Shown: positions 1 through 7,635 of the stretch, in pieces
Layout: every line of letters begins with the position of its first letter
Position numbering within the stretch: position 1 is the first letter of the stretch
Translations under genes and position numbers: made by a program
The notes under the pieces: model-generated
Told to the model about the DNA's origin: nothing
Databases searched by the model: none
What the model saw: the letters and a program-made list of their open reading frames with translations, nothing else
Source: an uncultured Bacteroidota bacterium
Lineage (GTDB): Bacteria > Bacteroidota > Bacteroidia > AKYH767-A > 2013-40CM-41-45
Length of the DNA stretch: 46,781 nt
NCBI GenBank assembly: GCA_937871435.1
Contig: CALMQM010000020.1
Span: 1-46,781, forward strand
Reading direction: 5' to 3'

Positions 1-1
1 G

Positions 2-55
2 TCATTGGATGACATCGTTGTAGGACAGCCAGTTGATCCAACAGCGAAACAATAA
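2..55 (+). CDS. possible 3' end of an upstream gene
   Basis: Reading frame 2 is open from the window edge and ends at TAA 53-55, giving the tail SLDDIVVGQPVDPTAKQ. It is followed after about 140 AT-rich bases by two hairpins that could end transcription. Seventeen codons are too few to name a family, and the frame could be open by chance. Confidence 0.3.
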   Translation, partial: SLDDIVVGQPVDPTAKQ

Positions 56-194
56 GCATGTCCCATAATGCAAATGTTGGGGTATTTTTCTGAATTCTCC
101 AAATTGCCCGGGAAAAATGTATTTATATAGTTAATAATCAGTGATATACAAAATACTCGAATATTGATTAGATAAGATACTTTAAAAAACACAA

Positions 195-214
195 AAAAGC
201 CTAAAAGGGCTTTT
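195..214. terminator. small bidirectional hairpin terminator
   Basis: The arms AAAAGCC (195-201) and GGCTTTT (208-214) pair perfectly around a six-base loop. T/A runs lie on both sides: on the minus strand the stem is followed by TTTTTTGTGTTTTTT, and on the plus strand by TTTTATT. It probably ends the gene that enters from the left. Confidence 0.5.
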
Positions 215-223
215 ATTCAAATT

Positions 224-271
224 AAATGGACATTTGCCATCCTCAACCAGATTGGGGATGGATGTCCATTT
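224..271. terminator. long two-part stem-loop, possible second terminator
   Basis: AAATGGACAT (224-233) pairs with ATGTCCATTT (262-271), and inside it CCATCC (237-242) pairs with GGATGG (256-261); the only interruption is a three-base bulge on the left arm. The right arm runs into T-rich sequence (TTTATTTTCATTTT). With the hairpin at 195-214 it could form a tandem terminator. A structured small RNA or a 5' leader element is an alternative. Confidence 0.5.
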
Positions 272-310
272 ATTTTCATTTTGTCCCTTTTTTTGGGATG
301 GCCGTGGGGG

Positions 311-318
311 TACTTTTG
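311..318 (+). promoter_or_regulatory. candidate -7 element for the receiver protein
   Basis: TACTTTTG matches the Bacteroidota -7 consensus TAnnTTTG and lies 35 bases before the ATG at 353. The nearest upstream TTTG (292-295) is only 15 bases away, which is short, so the match is only moderate. Confidence 0.35.
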
Positions 319-352
319 AGTCATTAATTTGAAACATAAACCAAGCACGACC

Positions 353-796
353 ATGAAAACCAACAGAGCCTACAAAGAAATTGCTTACAGTCACATTGCA
401 CCTGAACCAAGATTCAACAAAGTAATCGTAGTTGATTCCAGTCCGGTTGACTTATTTATCAGCGAAACCATCCTGAATGCATTACATGTTGCCCGCGAGG
501 TAAAAAAACAAATGCATCAGAGTGAAGTGATCAATTTTCTTCAAAATGTTACCCGTCTGAGCGATGTTCCTGAACTGATCTTCCTGAATCTTGACATGCC
601 ACAACAGGATGGATTCATCTTTCTTGAAGAATTTAACAAATTGTCTGATTTTATCAGAAACAAATGCAAAATCGTAGTTACCACTACGAACCTGGATCAG
701 GAAACAAAACATCAGGTGTTGATGAATCCAAGCGTAGTTCGCTACCTGGTTAAACCATTGGATGTTTTCCAATTGAAGGATTTTATCTACCACTAA
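353..796 (+). CDS. stand-alone response regulator receiver protein
   Basis: 147-residue CheY-like receiver with no output domain. Visible landmarks are the acidic position in VIVVD (Asp28), the phospho-acceptor Asp81 in LNLDMPQQDG, Thr110/111 at the end of beta-4 (VVTTT) and Lys134 in VKPL. Only one acidic residue is present where classical receivers have two. It probably relays phosphate or signals by protein contact; no kinase gene is adjacent, so its partner is unknown. I chose ATG 353; a TTG at 329 would add eight unremarkable residues. The gene stands alone between hairpins and the next small gene. Confidence 0.85.
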   Translation: MKTNRAYKEIAYSHIAPEPRFNKVIVVDSSPVDLFISETILNALHVAREVKKQMHQSEVINFLQNVTRLSDVPELIFLNLDMPQQDGFIFLEEFNKLSDFIRNKCKIVVTTTNLDQETKHQVLMNPSVVRYLVKPLDVFQLKDFIYH

Positions 797-846
797 GATC
801 CCATTTTAACACAACTCTCTCTTTTACAGTAATATACAATACATTT

Positions 847-1035
847 ATGGAAGTAATCTATAACCGAAATTCAAGCGAATCCGGACCTAAAAAACTGAAT
901 GTCATTTTAGGAGACCGAAAAGATTCTGCTATTCTGCCTGATCATGAGAAGTCATTATTAGAACAAATGAATCAGGTGATGTCCGTAATTCATGGTGGAG
1001 AATCCAAACGCCGCCGTCAACCAATATCGGCCTAA
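847..1035 (+). CDS. small protein of unknown function
   Basis: 62 residues, ATG start, starting 50 bases after the receiver gene and followed directly by a strong terminator, so it is probably the last gene of a two-gene unit. It has a charged, non-membrane sequence with a basic end (SKRRRQPISA). No signal peptide, cysteine motif or recognised domain. The position of the terminator is the best argument that it is transcribed; I do not recognise the family. Confidence 0.5.
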   Translation: MEVIYNRNSSESGPKKLNVILGDRKDSAILPDHEKSLLEQMNQVMSVIHGGESKRRRQPISA

Positions 1036-1050
1036 ACGTGCTTGGGCTGT

Positions 1051-1110
1051 TGTCCGATAGCAAGGCGTACTGCGAAGCGCCTTGCGAAGGACACCTTCAA
1101 TTGATTTTTT
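1051..1110 (+). terminator. intrinsic terminator after the small protein
   Basis: GCAAGGCG (1060-1067) pairs with CGCCTTGC (1078-1085), and outside it TGTCC (1051-1055) pairs with GGACA (1089-1093). A TTGATTTTTT tract follows at 1101-1110. The GC-rich stem is unusual for this AT-rich neighbourhood. Confidence 0.7.
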
Positions 1111-1137
1111 CAAACCCCACAAAACGAACCGCTTACT

Positions 1138-1227
1138 ATGATAATCCTGGAAAAATTCAAATACGCTATACTTGATCTTATCCTGGTGTTTATTTGTTCA
1201 CTTGCGGTGATCTTGTTTGTATTCTGA
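1138..1227 (+). CDS. possible 29-residue single-membrane-span peptide
   Basis: ATG 1138 to TGA 1225-1227 encodes a short charged head (MIILEKFKYA) followed by a continuous hydrophobic stretch (ILDLILVFICSLAVILFVF) long enough to cross the membrane once. It lies between a terminator and the next gene, in a stretch otherwise without genes. Small membrane peptides of this form are often real but unannotated; no homologue is known to me, and the ORF could be chance. Confidence 0.35.
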   Translation: MIILEKFKYAILDLILVFICSLAVILFVF

Positions 1228-1245
1228 GTCAATAGCTGATTGTAT

Positions 1246-1253
1246 TAATTTTG
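1246..1253 (+). promoter_or_regulatory. -7 element placing the start site at the ATG of 1260
   Basis: TAATTTTG matches TAnnTTTG. Only six bases separate it from ATG 1260, so a normally placed transcription start would fall on the start codon and give a leaderless mRNA. No well-spaced TTG is visible upstream (nearest TTTG 1216-1219, 26 bases away). Confidence 0.4.
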
Positions 1254-1259
1254 CCATCG

Positions 1260-2039
1260 ATGAAAGCCATCGATGTCGACCTTCTGAAAGAATTTCTGGA
1301 TGATAAAGTCAGGCTGTACAACCGTCCTGACTTTATTTCTTTGGATCCAATTAGCATTCCACACAGTTTTTCGAAAAAGGAAGACATTGAAATTTCAGGA
1401 TTCCTGGCTGCCACTATTGCCTGGGGACAAAGGCCTGTGATTCTGAGAAATGCTCGACTCCTGATGCAATTAATGGATGACGCCCCACATGATTTTATCA
1501 TGGGATTCAATAAAGCGGACCTGAAACGGTTTAATAAATTCAGGCATCGTACGTTTAATCACATTGACTGCATTTCCTTTTTGTATCACCTGAGTGATGT
1601 ATATCGGAATAAAGGTGGAATTGAAAAAATCTTTCTTGAGGGAATTAAAAAAGATCAAACGGATTTGTTACAAAGTATCACAACATGGAGAAAGATTTTT
1701 TGCTCTGGTTCTCATTCAAAAAGATCAGAAAAACATTTCTCTGATCCTTCCAGAGGATCAGCAGCTAAACGTCTCAATATGTTTCTTCGTTGGATGATTA
1801 GAAAAGATAAAGCAGGTGTCGATTTTGGAATCTGGAAATCCATTTCCCCTGCCCTGCTTTCATGTCCGCTTGATGTGCATTCAGGACGTGTAGCAAGAAA
1901 ACTGGGTTTGTTGAAACGAACCCAAGATGATTGGAAAGCAGTTGCTGAACTGACACAATCTCTGAGAAAACTTGATCCCAATGACCCGGTGAAATATGAC
2001 TTCGCCTTGTTTGGTTTAGGTGTTTCAGAGAAATTTTGA
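1260..2039 (+). CDS. TIGR02757 family protein (DUF2400)
   Basis: 259 residues from ATG 1260; a TTG at 1251 would add three residues. The sequence has the hallmarks I know for the TIGR02757/DUF2400 family, widespread in Bacteroidota: an early ATIAWGQRPVI segment, a middle RLNMFLRWMIRKDKAGVDFGIW segment and the C-terminal PLDVHSGRVARKLGLL followed by KLDPNDPVKYDFALFGLG. The latter part resembles helix-hairpin-helix DNA glycosylase folds, but the biochemical function is not established. The BatA-like gene follows after 18 bases yet has its own promoter element. Confidence 0.85.
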   Translation: MKAIDVDLLKEFLDDKVRLYNRPDFISLDPISIPHSFSKKEDIEISGFLAATIAWGQRPVILRNARLLMQLMDDAPHDFIMGFNKADLKRFNKFRHRTFNHIDCISFLYHLSDVYRNKGGIEKIFLEGIKKDQTDLLQSITTWRKIFCSGSHSKRSEKHFSDPSRGSAAKRLNMFLRWMIRKDKAGVDFGIWKSISPALLSCPLDVHSGRVARKLGLLKRTQDDWKAVAELTQSLRKLDPNDPVKYDFALFGLGVSEKF

Positions 2040-2044
2040 ATACG

Positions 2045-2052
2045 TATCTTTG
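2045..2052 (+). promoter_or_regulatory. -7 element giving a leaderless start for the BatA-type gene
   Basis: TATCTTTG matches TAnnTTTG exactly and is followed by only five bases (gacca) before ATG 2058. A start site about six bases downstream of the element coincides with the start codon. It sits in the 18-base gap between two genes, so the downstream operon can be transcribed on its own. Confidence 0.45.
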
Positions 2053-2057
2053 GACCA

Positions 2058-4121
2058 ATGCGTTTTATACACCCTGAATTTCTTTTTGCTCTTTTCGCTC
2101 TGGCGATTCCCATCATCATTCATCTTTTCAATTTCCGGAAATTCAAAAAAATCTTCTTTACCAATGTCCGCTTTCTCCGTGAAATTAAGCAAGATACCCA
2201 GTCCAAATCAAAATTAAAACACCTGCTCATTCTATTATCCAGACTCCTGGCTGTTGCTTTTTTGGTGCTGGCATTTGCTCAACCTTATATTCCTGCTGGC
2301 AATCAACAAAAAAGGAAGAGTACCCGTAAAATCAGCATTTTCATTGATAATTCCTTCAGTATGGATGCCGTCAGCAAAGAAGGTGCATTGCTGAAAGTTG
2401 CTCAGAAGAAAGCTCATGATATTGCAATGGCTTTTTCGCCGTCCGATCAATTTCAGTTGCTGACCAATGATTTTAAATCCACTCATCAACGATTGCTAAG
2501 CCGGGAAGAATTTTTGCTGGAAACAGACCAGGTTCAACAGGGTCCATCAGCAAAATCACTTTCAGAAATACTGACGCGTCAACACGATGCCCTCTTCACC
2601 GGAAACGCAGATGCTGAAAGCGATCACATTGTCTACATACTTTCAGATTTTCAAAAGAGTCAGATGAAACTGGAAAACCTGTCGACAGATTCGTCCATGA
2701 CCATCAATTTTATCCCGCTGCAAAGTGTACATCAGCAAAATCTTTATGTTGATACTTGCTTTCTGAATACTCCGTTTATTCAGCTCAATGCAAGCAATGA
2801 ATTAACTGTGAGAATAAAAAATAATGGTGAAGAAGCCATTGAAAATATCCCCTTGAAGCTTCTCATCAACGGTGAACAAAAATCACTCGCCAGTATTTCC
2901 TTAAATGGCAATTCAACTTCCGATGTAAAACTAAGTTTTACAGTTTCAAAACCGGGATGGCAAAAAGCGGAATTATCTATCACCGATTTCCCGGTAACTT
3001 TTGATGATACTTACTTTTTTTCGTTCAATGTGAGGCCCTCTGTTCAATTGCTTGCAATTAACGGAAAGACTGAAAGTCCTAACCTGAATGCTCTTTATCA
3101 AAGTGACCCTTATTTTATTTTAAAGAATGCAAATTCTGAGCAACTGGATTATTCTGCCTTCCGAAATTACCAGTTGATTCTGCTGAATGAGATATCAAAC
3201 CTCTCAAGCGGCCTGGTACAAGAGTTAAAAAGGTATGTGCAACAGGGAGGACAATTATTTATTATTCCCGCTCCCGATGCAAATCTCTCTACCTACAATG
3301 ACCTGATGACATCCATTGGTGGGCCGGATTATCTTCCTTTAAATACGATTGAGGAGAAGGTTAGTAAAATTGAAAATGATCACATTATTTTTAAGGATGT
3401 TTTTGAAAAAAAGAATAAGCTTCCTGAAAATCTGGATTTACCTCTCGTTCATTCCTATTATTCCTTTTCTAAAACGACTAAAAACAAGGAAGAACCCTTG
3501 ATGAAATTGCAGAATGGAAATACATTTTTGAGTACTGTTTCGTTCGGAAACGGCCAGGTGTATTTCTTAGCTGTTCCACTGGAAACTGAATTCAGCAACT
3601 TTGCAAGACATGCATTGTTTGTTCCGATTTTTATCAAATCAGCTCTCAATGGATCATCTGAGATTTCGTCACCGCTGATTATCGGAAAAAACAATGAAAT
3701 TTCTTACCGTGACAGTATTCTGCCAGGAGACAATGTTTTGCATTTGAAAAATGAAGCATTGAATTTTGATATTATCCCGGAAGTGAGAAAAATGGACAAC
3801 AGCATGATCCTATCTGTCCATGACCAGATATCTAATTCTGGAAGTTATCAGTTGTATGCCGACAAAACCCTTCTGTCGGAAATTTCATTTAATTTTGACA
3901 GAATTGAATCAGATCTCACTTGTTACACCACTGAAGAACTGGAAAAAACTATGAATGGCATCACTGGAATAAAATTTTCTGTCATTCAGGCTGAAGGAAA
4001 AGATCTTTCTCATACAATCAACCAATTGAACGAAGGAAAGCCATTGTGGAAAATCTGTATCACATTGGTACTACTCTTTCTGGCTGCTGAAATTCTTCTC
4101 ATTCGTTTCTTCCGTTCATGA
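2058..4121 (+). CDS. BatA-type membrane protein with VWA domain
   Basis: 687 residues. The N-terminus has the double-membrane-span BatA domain (about residues 6-26 and 56-77, with the RKFKKIFFTNVRFL link between them). A von Willebrand A-type domain begins near residue 92, and its metal-ion site DNSFS (97-101) is intact. A long periplasmic region follows, and a final membrane span lies at about 661-683 (ITLVLLFLAAEILLI). Related Bacteroidota proteins occur in aerotolerance (Bat) loci or stand alone; the exact role is unknown. The gene heads an apparent unit with the dihydroorotase homologue (18-base gap) and may be translated from a leaderless mRNA. Confidence 0.85.
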   Translation: MRFIHPEFLFALFALAIPIIIHLFNFRKFKKIFFTNVRFLREIKQDTQSKSKLKHLLILLSRLLAVAFLVLAFAQPYIPAGNQQKRKSTRKISIFIDNSFSMDAVSKEGALLKVAQKKAHDIAMAFSPSDQFQLLTNDFKSTHQRLLSREEFLLETDQVQQGPSAKSLSEILTRQHDALFTGNADAESDHIVYILSDFQKSQMKLENLSTDSSMTINFIPLQSVHQQNLYVDTCFLNTPFIQLNASNELTVRIKNNGEEAIENIPLKLLINGEQKSLASISLNGNSTSDVKLSFTVSKPGWQKAELSITDFPVTFDDTYFFSFNVRPSVQLLAINGKTESPNLNALYQSDPYFILKNANSEQLDYSAFRNYQLILLNEISNLSSGLVQELKRYVQQGGQLFIIPAPDANLSTYNDLMTSIGGPDYLPLNTIEEKVSKIENDHIIFKDVFEKKNKLPENLDLPLVHSYYSFSKTTKNKEEPLMKLQNGNTFLSTVSFGNGQVYFLAVPLETEFSNFARHALFVPIFIKSALNGSSEISSPLIIGKNNEISYRDSILPGDNVLHLKNEALNFDIIPEVRKMDNSMILSVHDQISNSGSYQLYADKTLLSEISFNFDRIESDLTCYTTEELEKTMNGITGIKFSVIQAEGKDLSHTINQLNEGKPLWKICITLVLLFLAAEILLIRFFRS

Positions 4122-4139
4122 ATTAAATACATCGTCATC

Positions 4140-5414
4140 ATGAAAATCCTTATCAAAGAAGTGACACTGATTAACACCGGAACAAATGAATCGGGAGCTG
4201 TGCGGGATGTACTCATTGACAATGGAATTATAAATAAAATTGCTCAGGCCGGTACTTTATCTGATCCATCAGCTACCACTATTGACGGGAAAAAGAAATT
4301 TCTGTCGCCCGGATGGTTTGATATGCATGTAAATTTCAGAGACCCTGGAGAAGAAATAAAAGAAGATTTAATGAGCGGTTGCGCGGCTGCAATGCAAGGT
4401 GGTTTTACCGGAGTTTTATGCATGCCGAGTACAACACCTCCAATTCATTCCAAAGCAGAAGTAGAATTTGTACTCAATAAAACCAAAAATGAACTTGTAG
4501 AGGTTCACGTCGCAGGGACTTTGTCACATGAACAAAAAGGAAAAGACCTGAGTGAGATGTATGATATGGCCTCTGCCGGAGCAATTGCTTTTACAGATGA
4601 CAAACATGCGGTACAGGATGCAGGATTGCTCACGAGGGCTTTATTGTATTCCAAAAATTTCGGTGGAAAAATTTTATCTTTTGCCGATGATAATTCTCTG
4701 TCATCAAAAGGACAAATGAATGAAGGAATTACAAGTACACATCTCGGCCTGAAAGGCATTCCGTCTCTTGCGGAATCGGTAATGATCAGCAGAGACCTGC
4801 AACTCGCAGAATATACAGGATCGCCCATTCATTTTTCTACAATCTCAACAAAAGAAAGTGTAGAACTTATCAGAAATGCAAAGAAGAAAGGCCTTGCAGT
4901 CACTGCTGATGTATGTGCATTGCATCTTTCACAGGATGATAGCGCACTTGAAAATTTTGACACATTACTCAAGATCAAACCACCACTCAGGAGCAGGGAA
5001 GATATTACTGCATTACATTCCGGTATTCTTGATGGAACCATCAGTGCAATTTCTTCTGATCATTCTCCAGAGGATACGGAAAACAAAGAAAAAGAATTTG
5101 ATTTAGCTGCCTTTGGAGCATCCGGATTAGAAACAACTTTTTCTCTTACCTATTCTTCTTTAATCAATAAATTAAAGATTGAAAAAATTGTCGATTTAAT
5201 AAGCAATAGTCCGCGTAGAATTTTAGGTTTAAAAGAAATCACCATCAAGGAGGGCGAGAATGCAAATCTCACATTATTTGACACTGAACAAGAATGGATA
5301 GTTGATGGATCTACACTAAAATCAAAATCAAAAAATAATCCATTTACAGGAAAAAAATTAAAAGGAAAAGCAATTGCTGTCATAAATAAGAATAAGTTTT
5401 TTCTTTGTTCCTAA
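4140..5414 (+). CDS. dihydroorotase homologue (PyrC-like), metal ligands lost
   Basis: 424 residues over the whole length of class I dihydroorotase, an amidohydrolase of pyrimidine synthesis. Conserved landmarks: DMHVNFRDPG (61-70), the GGFTGVLCMP stretch, GQMNEGITSTHLGLKGIP (191-208) and ISSDHSPED (catalytic Asp307 kept). Three zinc-ligand positions are changed: the second His of HxH is Asn65, the His of the usual HCED motif is Ser180, and the His of the usual CHVST motif is Thr234. It is therefore probably not an active hydrolase and may act like the PyrC' proteins that assemble with aspartate carbamoyltransferase. I believe this VNFxDPG form is common in Bacteroidota. Nine bases separate it from the phosphatase gene. 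Confidence 0.85.
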   Translation: MKILIKEVTLINTGTNESGAVRDVLIDNGIINKIAQAGTLSDPSATTIDGKKKFLSPGWFDMHVNFRDPGEEIKEDLMSGCAAAMQGGFTGVLCMPSTTPPIHSKAEVEFVLNKTKNELVEVHVAGTLSHEQKGKDLSEMYDMASAGAIAFTDDKHAVQDAGLLTRALLYSKNFGGKILSFADDNSLSSKGQMNEGITSTHLGLKGIPSLAESVMISRDLQLAEYTGSPIHFSTISTKESVELIRNAKKKGLAVTADVCALHLSQDDSALENFDTLLKIKPPLRSREDITALHSGILDGTISAISSDHSPEDTENKEKEFDLAAFGASGLETTFSLTYSSLINKLKIEKIVDLISNSPRRILGLKEITIKEGENANLTLFDTEQEWIVDGSTLKSKSKNNPFTGKKLKGKAIAVINKNKFFLCS

Positions 5415-5423
5415 ATTCCAGTT

Positions 5424-5885
5424 ATGAAAATTTTGATGGTATGCCTTGGAAATATTTGCAGATCACCAATGGCAGAAGGAATTCTCAGGAAAATGATCGA
5501 TGAGAAAAATCTATCAGTTCAGGTTGATTCCGCGGGCACAGGCAACTGGCACTCCGGAGAACGACCAGACAAGAGAGCCATTTCTACGGCAAAAAAATTT
5601 GGTGTTGATATTTCGAAATTGGTTGCCAGGCAAATTGAAGTTTCTGATTTTGAAAACTTCGATAAGATTTTCGTGATGGATAAATCCAATTACCGGACTG
5701 TTGTACAAATGGCGAGGTCCAAAGAAGATAGTTCAAAAGTTGAATTATTGATGAATCTCTGTTTTCCGGGAAGTGATACTGAAGTCCCGGATCCTTGGAG
5801 TGGCGATGAAGATGGATTTATTCCTGTTTTCAAAATGATGGAAAAGGCCTGCAGTAGTTTAATTGCATCCCTCAAAATATCATAA
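5424..5885 (+). CDS. low-molecular-weight protein-tyrosine phosphatase
   Basis: 153 residues, the usual length of the family. The P-loop CLGNICRS is at 7-14 with nucleophile Cys7 and Arg13, and the general acid is Asp123 in VPDPW. It hydrolyses phosphotyrosine (or similar phosphoesters) in the cytoplasm. ATG start nine bases after the dihydroorotase homologue, so probably the same transcript. In Bacteroidota this gene often stands beside an RsmI-like methyltransferase, as here. Whether it acts on capsule kinases is not shown; no such kinase is nearby. Confidence 0.92.
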   Translation: MKILMVCLGNICRSPMAEGILRKMIDEKNLSVQVDSAGTGNWHSGERPDKRAISTAKKFGVDISKLVARQIEVSDFENFDKIFVMDKSNYRTVVQMARSKEDSSKVELLMNLCFPGSDTEVPDPWSGDEDGFIPVFKMMEKACSSLIASLKIS

Positions 5886-5913
5886 GCTTGTTCAACTTAC
5901 TACGATAATTCAG

Positions 5914-6624
5914 ATGATGAAACCAGCAGGAACTCTGTATTTAATTCCTACATTTCTTTCAGAGGACAATGCAGATGTGCTTACAGCTTCCGGACTTAAA
6001 ATAGTTCATCAACTAAAGGAGTTCATTGTAGAAAATGAAAAAACTGCACGGAGATTTCTTAAATCCATTTCCAGTCCTTTTGCTCAGTCCGAATTTCAAT
6101 TTCAAACATTAAATGAACATACCTCAAAGGAAGAAATAAACAGCTTATTGCAGCCGTTGATAGAGGGTAGAAATATCGGACTGATGAGTGAAGCCGGAGC
6201 TCCCGGAGTAGCAGATCCCGGAAGCAATCTGGTCCAGCTTGCACACTCGAAAGGTATTCGTGTACATCCTTTGATCGGCCCTTCAAGTGTGCTATTGTCT
6301 TTGATGGCAAGTGGATTGAATGGGCAAAGTTTTTTATTTCATGGTTATTTACCGCGGGAAGCTTCACTCAGGAAACAAAAAATTAAAGAACTGGAAAAGG
6401 ATACATGGAAAAAAAACCAGACTCAAATTTTTATTGAAACACCTTATCGTAATCAGGCTTTGTTGGCAGACATTCTGGGTCAATGTACCGATGAAACTTT
6501 ATTATGCATTGCAGTTAATTTATCTTCGCCGACAGAATTAATAATGACTAAAAAAATTTCAGCCTGGAAAATAAAGTCTCCTGATCTGAATAAAAAACCT
6601 TGTATTTTTCTGTTAGGAAAATAA
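5914..6624 (+). CDS. RsmI-like SAM-dependent (tetrapyrrole-methylase fold) methyltransferase
   Basis: 236 residues from ATG 5914 (a second ATG follows at 5917; a TTG at 5863 overlapping the phosphatase is less likely). The N-terminus GTLYLIPTFL, the SEAGAPGVADPGSNLV loop, the GPSSVLLSLMASGLNGQSFLFHGYLP segment and the later IFIETPYRNQAL segment are those of the 16S rRNA 2'-O-cytidine methyltransferase family. It is shorter than true RsmI and is probably the Bacteroidota paralogue; the RNA target is unproven. It follows the phosphatase by 28 bases and ends the plus-strand unit. Confidence 0.85.
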   Translation: MMKPAGTLYLIPTFLSEDNADVLTASGLKIVHQLKEFIVENEKTARRFLKSISSPFAQSEFQFQTLNEHTSKEEINSLLQPLIEGRNIGLMSEAGAPGVADPGSNLVQLAHSKGIRVHPLIGPSSVLLSLMASGLNGQSFLFHGYLPREASLRKQKIKELEKDTWKKNQTQIFIETPYRNQALLADILGQCTDETLLCIAVNLSSPTELIMTKKISAWKIKSPDLNKKPCIFLLGK

Positions 6625-6708
6625 AAAATATTTCAGCGGAGCCCTTGACTTTCAGAATGATCAATTAATCGGTAGCGGAACTACGAAACAAAACAGAAAT
6701 TTACCGGA

Positions 6709-7635
6709 TCACTTTTTTGCTGTTTTCATCTGAACAGGCTGTGCATCTACAATTTGAATTTCAAATAACAAAGGCGCATATGAAGGTACAATGAAAGCTC
6801 CTGTGCGTGGATCTCTGAAACCATTTTCTCCGTAAGCCAATTCAGAAGGCAACAACAAATTAATTTCATCGCCAATTTTCAATTTTTTTATCGCTAACTC
6901 CCAGCCATAAATCACCTGTCGTTGCCCTAATACAAATCGATAAGGATGTTGCAGATGTTCATTGCTGTCGAACACTGTTCCTGTCAGAAATTTTCCTTTA
7001 TAGTTAACTGATATAATCATTGATGTATCGAGAGGAATTCCTGAGCCATGTTTAACGTACGTCATACAATATCCTGCACTATCTCTGAAAGCTTCCAGTT
7101 TATGTTCAGTGATATAATCCTCGAATATTTTTTTTCCGGCACGCTCCCTTTCACTTTTATCCATCATCATTTCCTGTTCTGCTTCTACTCTATCCTGAAT
7201 TTTAAGGAGTTTAATATCGAATTTCAGGAAAGTACCTTTTTTAAAACTCGTTTCTTCCTGACGAATTGTATTCCCTTTCTGAAGAAAATAATATTTGTAT
7301 AATGAATCTGCAGGCACATAAAAAGTTGCACTGTCTCCCGCACACAAATAGGTCAAACCATCCTCATAAGAACCTTTAAACGGAATTGATTCAAATGGAA
7401 ATCGCAACGGCTTTTTATTTATTTTGGAATCAAATAGAATGGAATCATTTGCATCGCGATAAACTAAATCAAGAGTGAGGTAATCCCCAATTTTAGGATT
7501 GGGACCTTTGGCTTCGGTATACAGGATGTATCTGAATCCATCATTCGTTGTCATCTCCTTCCCTTTCTTACAGGAAATAAAGGCTAATGTGAAACCAATG
7601 AGAAGATAAAAAATATTGTGTTGAACTACTTTCAT
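6709..7635 (-). CDS. lipoprotein with two FKBP-type peptidyl-prolyl isomerase domains
   Basis: 308 residues. A signal peptide ends in the lipobox FISC, with lipidated Cys22. The first FKBP-like domain (about 45-150) starts at GDYLTLDLVYRD but lacks most active-site aromatic residues. The second (about 205-300) is complete, with VNYKG, VFDS, VIYGWELAIKKLKIGDE and LPSELAYGENG. The protein probably folds or chaperones envelope proteins in the periplasm. Its ATG overlaps the stop of the upstream GldI-like gene as ATGA, implying coupled translation. It is the last gene of a three-gene operon. Confidence 0.88.
   Translation of the reverse strand: MKVVQHNIFYLLIGFTLAFISCKKGKEMTTNDGFRYILYTEAKGPNPKIGDYLTLDLVYRDANDSILFDSKINKKPLRFPFESIPFKGSYEDGLTYLCAGDSATFYVPADSLYKYYFLQKGNTIRQEETSFKKGTFLKFDIKLLKIQDRVEAEQEMMMDKSERERAGKKIFEDYITEHKLEAFRDSAGYCMTYVKHGSGIPLDTSMIISVNYKGKFLTGTVFDSNEHLQHPYRFVLGQRQVIYGWELAIKKLKIGDEINLLLPSELAYGENGFRDPRTGAFIVPSYAPLLFEIQIVDAQPVQMKTAKK

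Noticed and set aside
182-394. 70-codon minus-strand frame at the left edge
   Set aside because: It runs through two hairpins and into the receiver gene; composition is not protein-like and the minus-strand terminator signal lies at its end.
1712-2119. 135-codon minus-strand frame opposite the TIGR02757 gene
   Set aside because: Antisense shadow of a recognised gene and of the start of the BatA-type gene.
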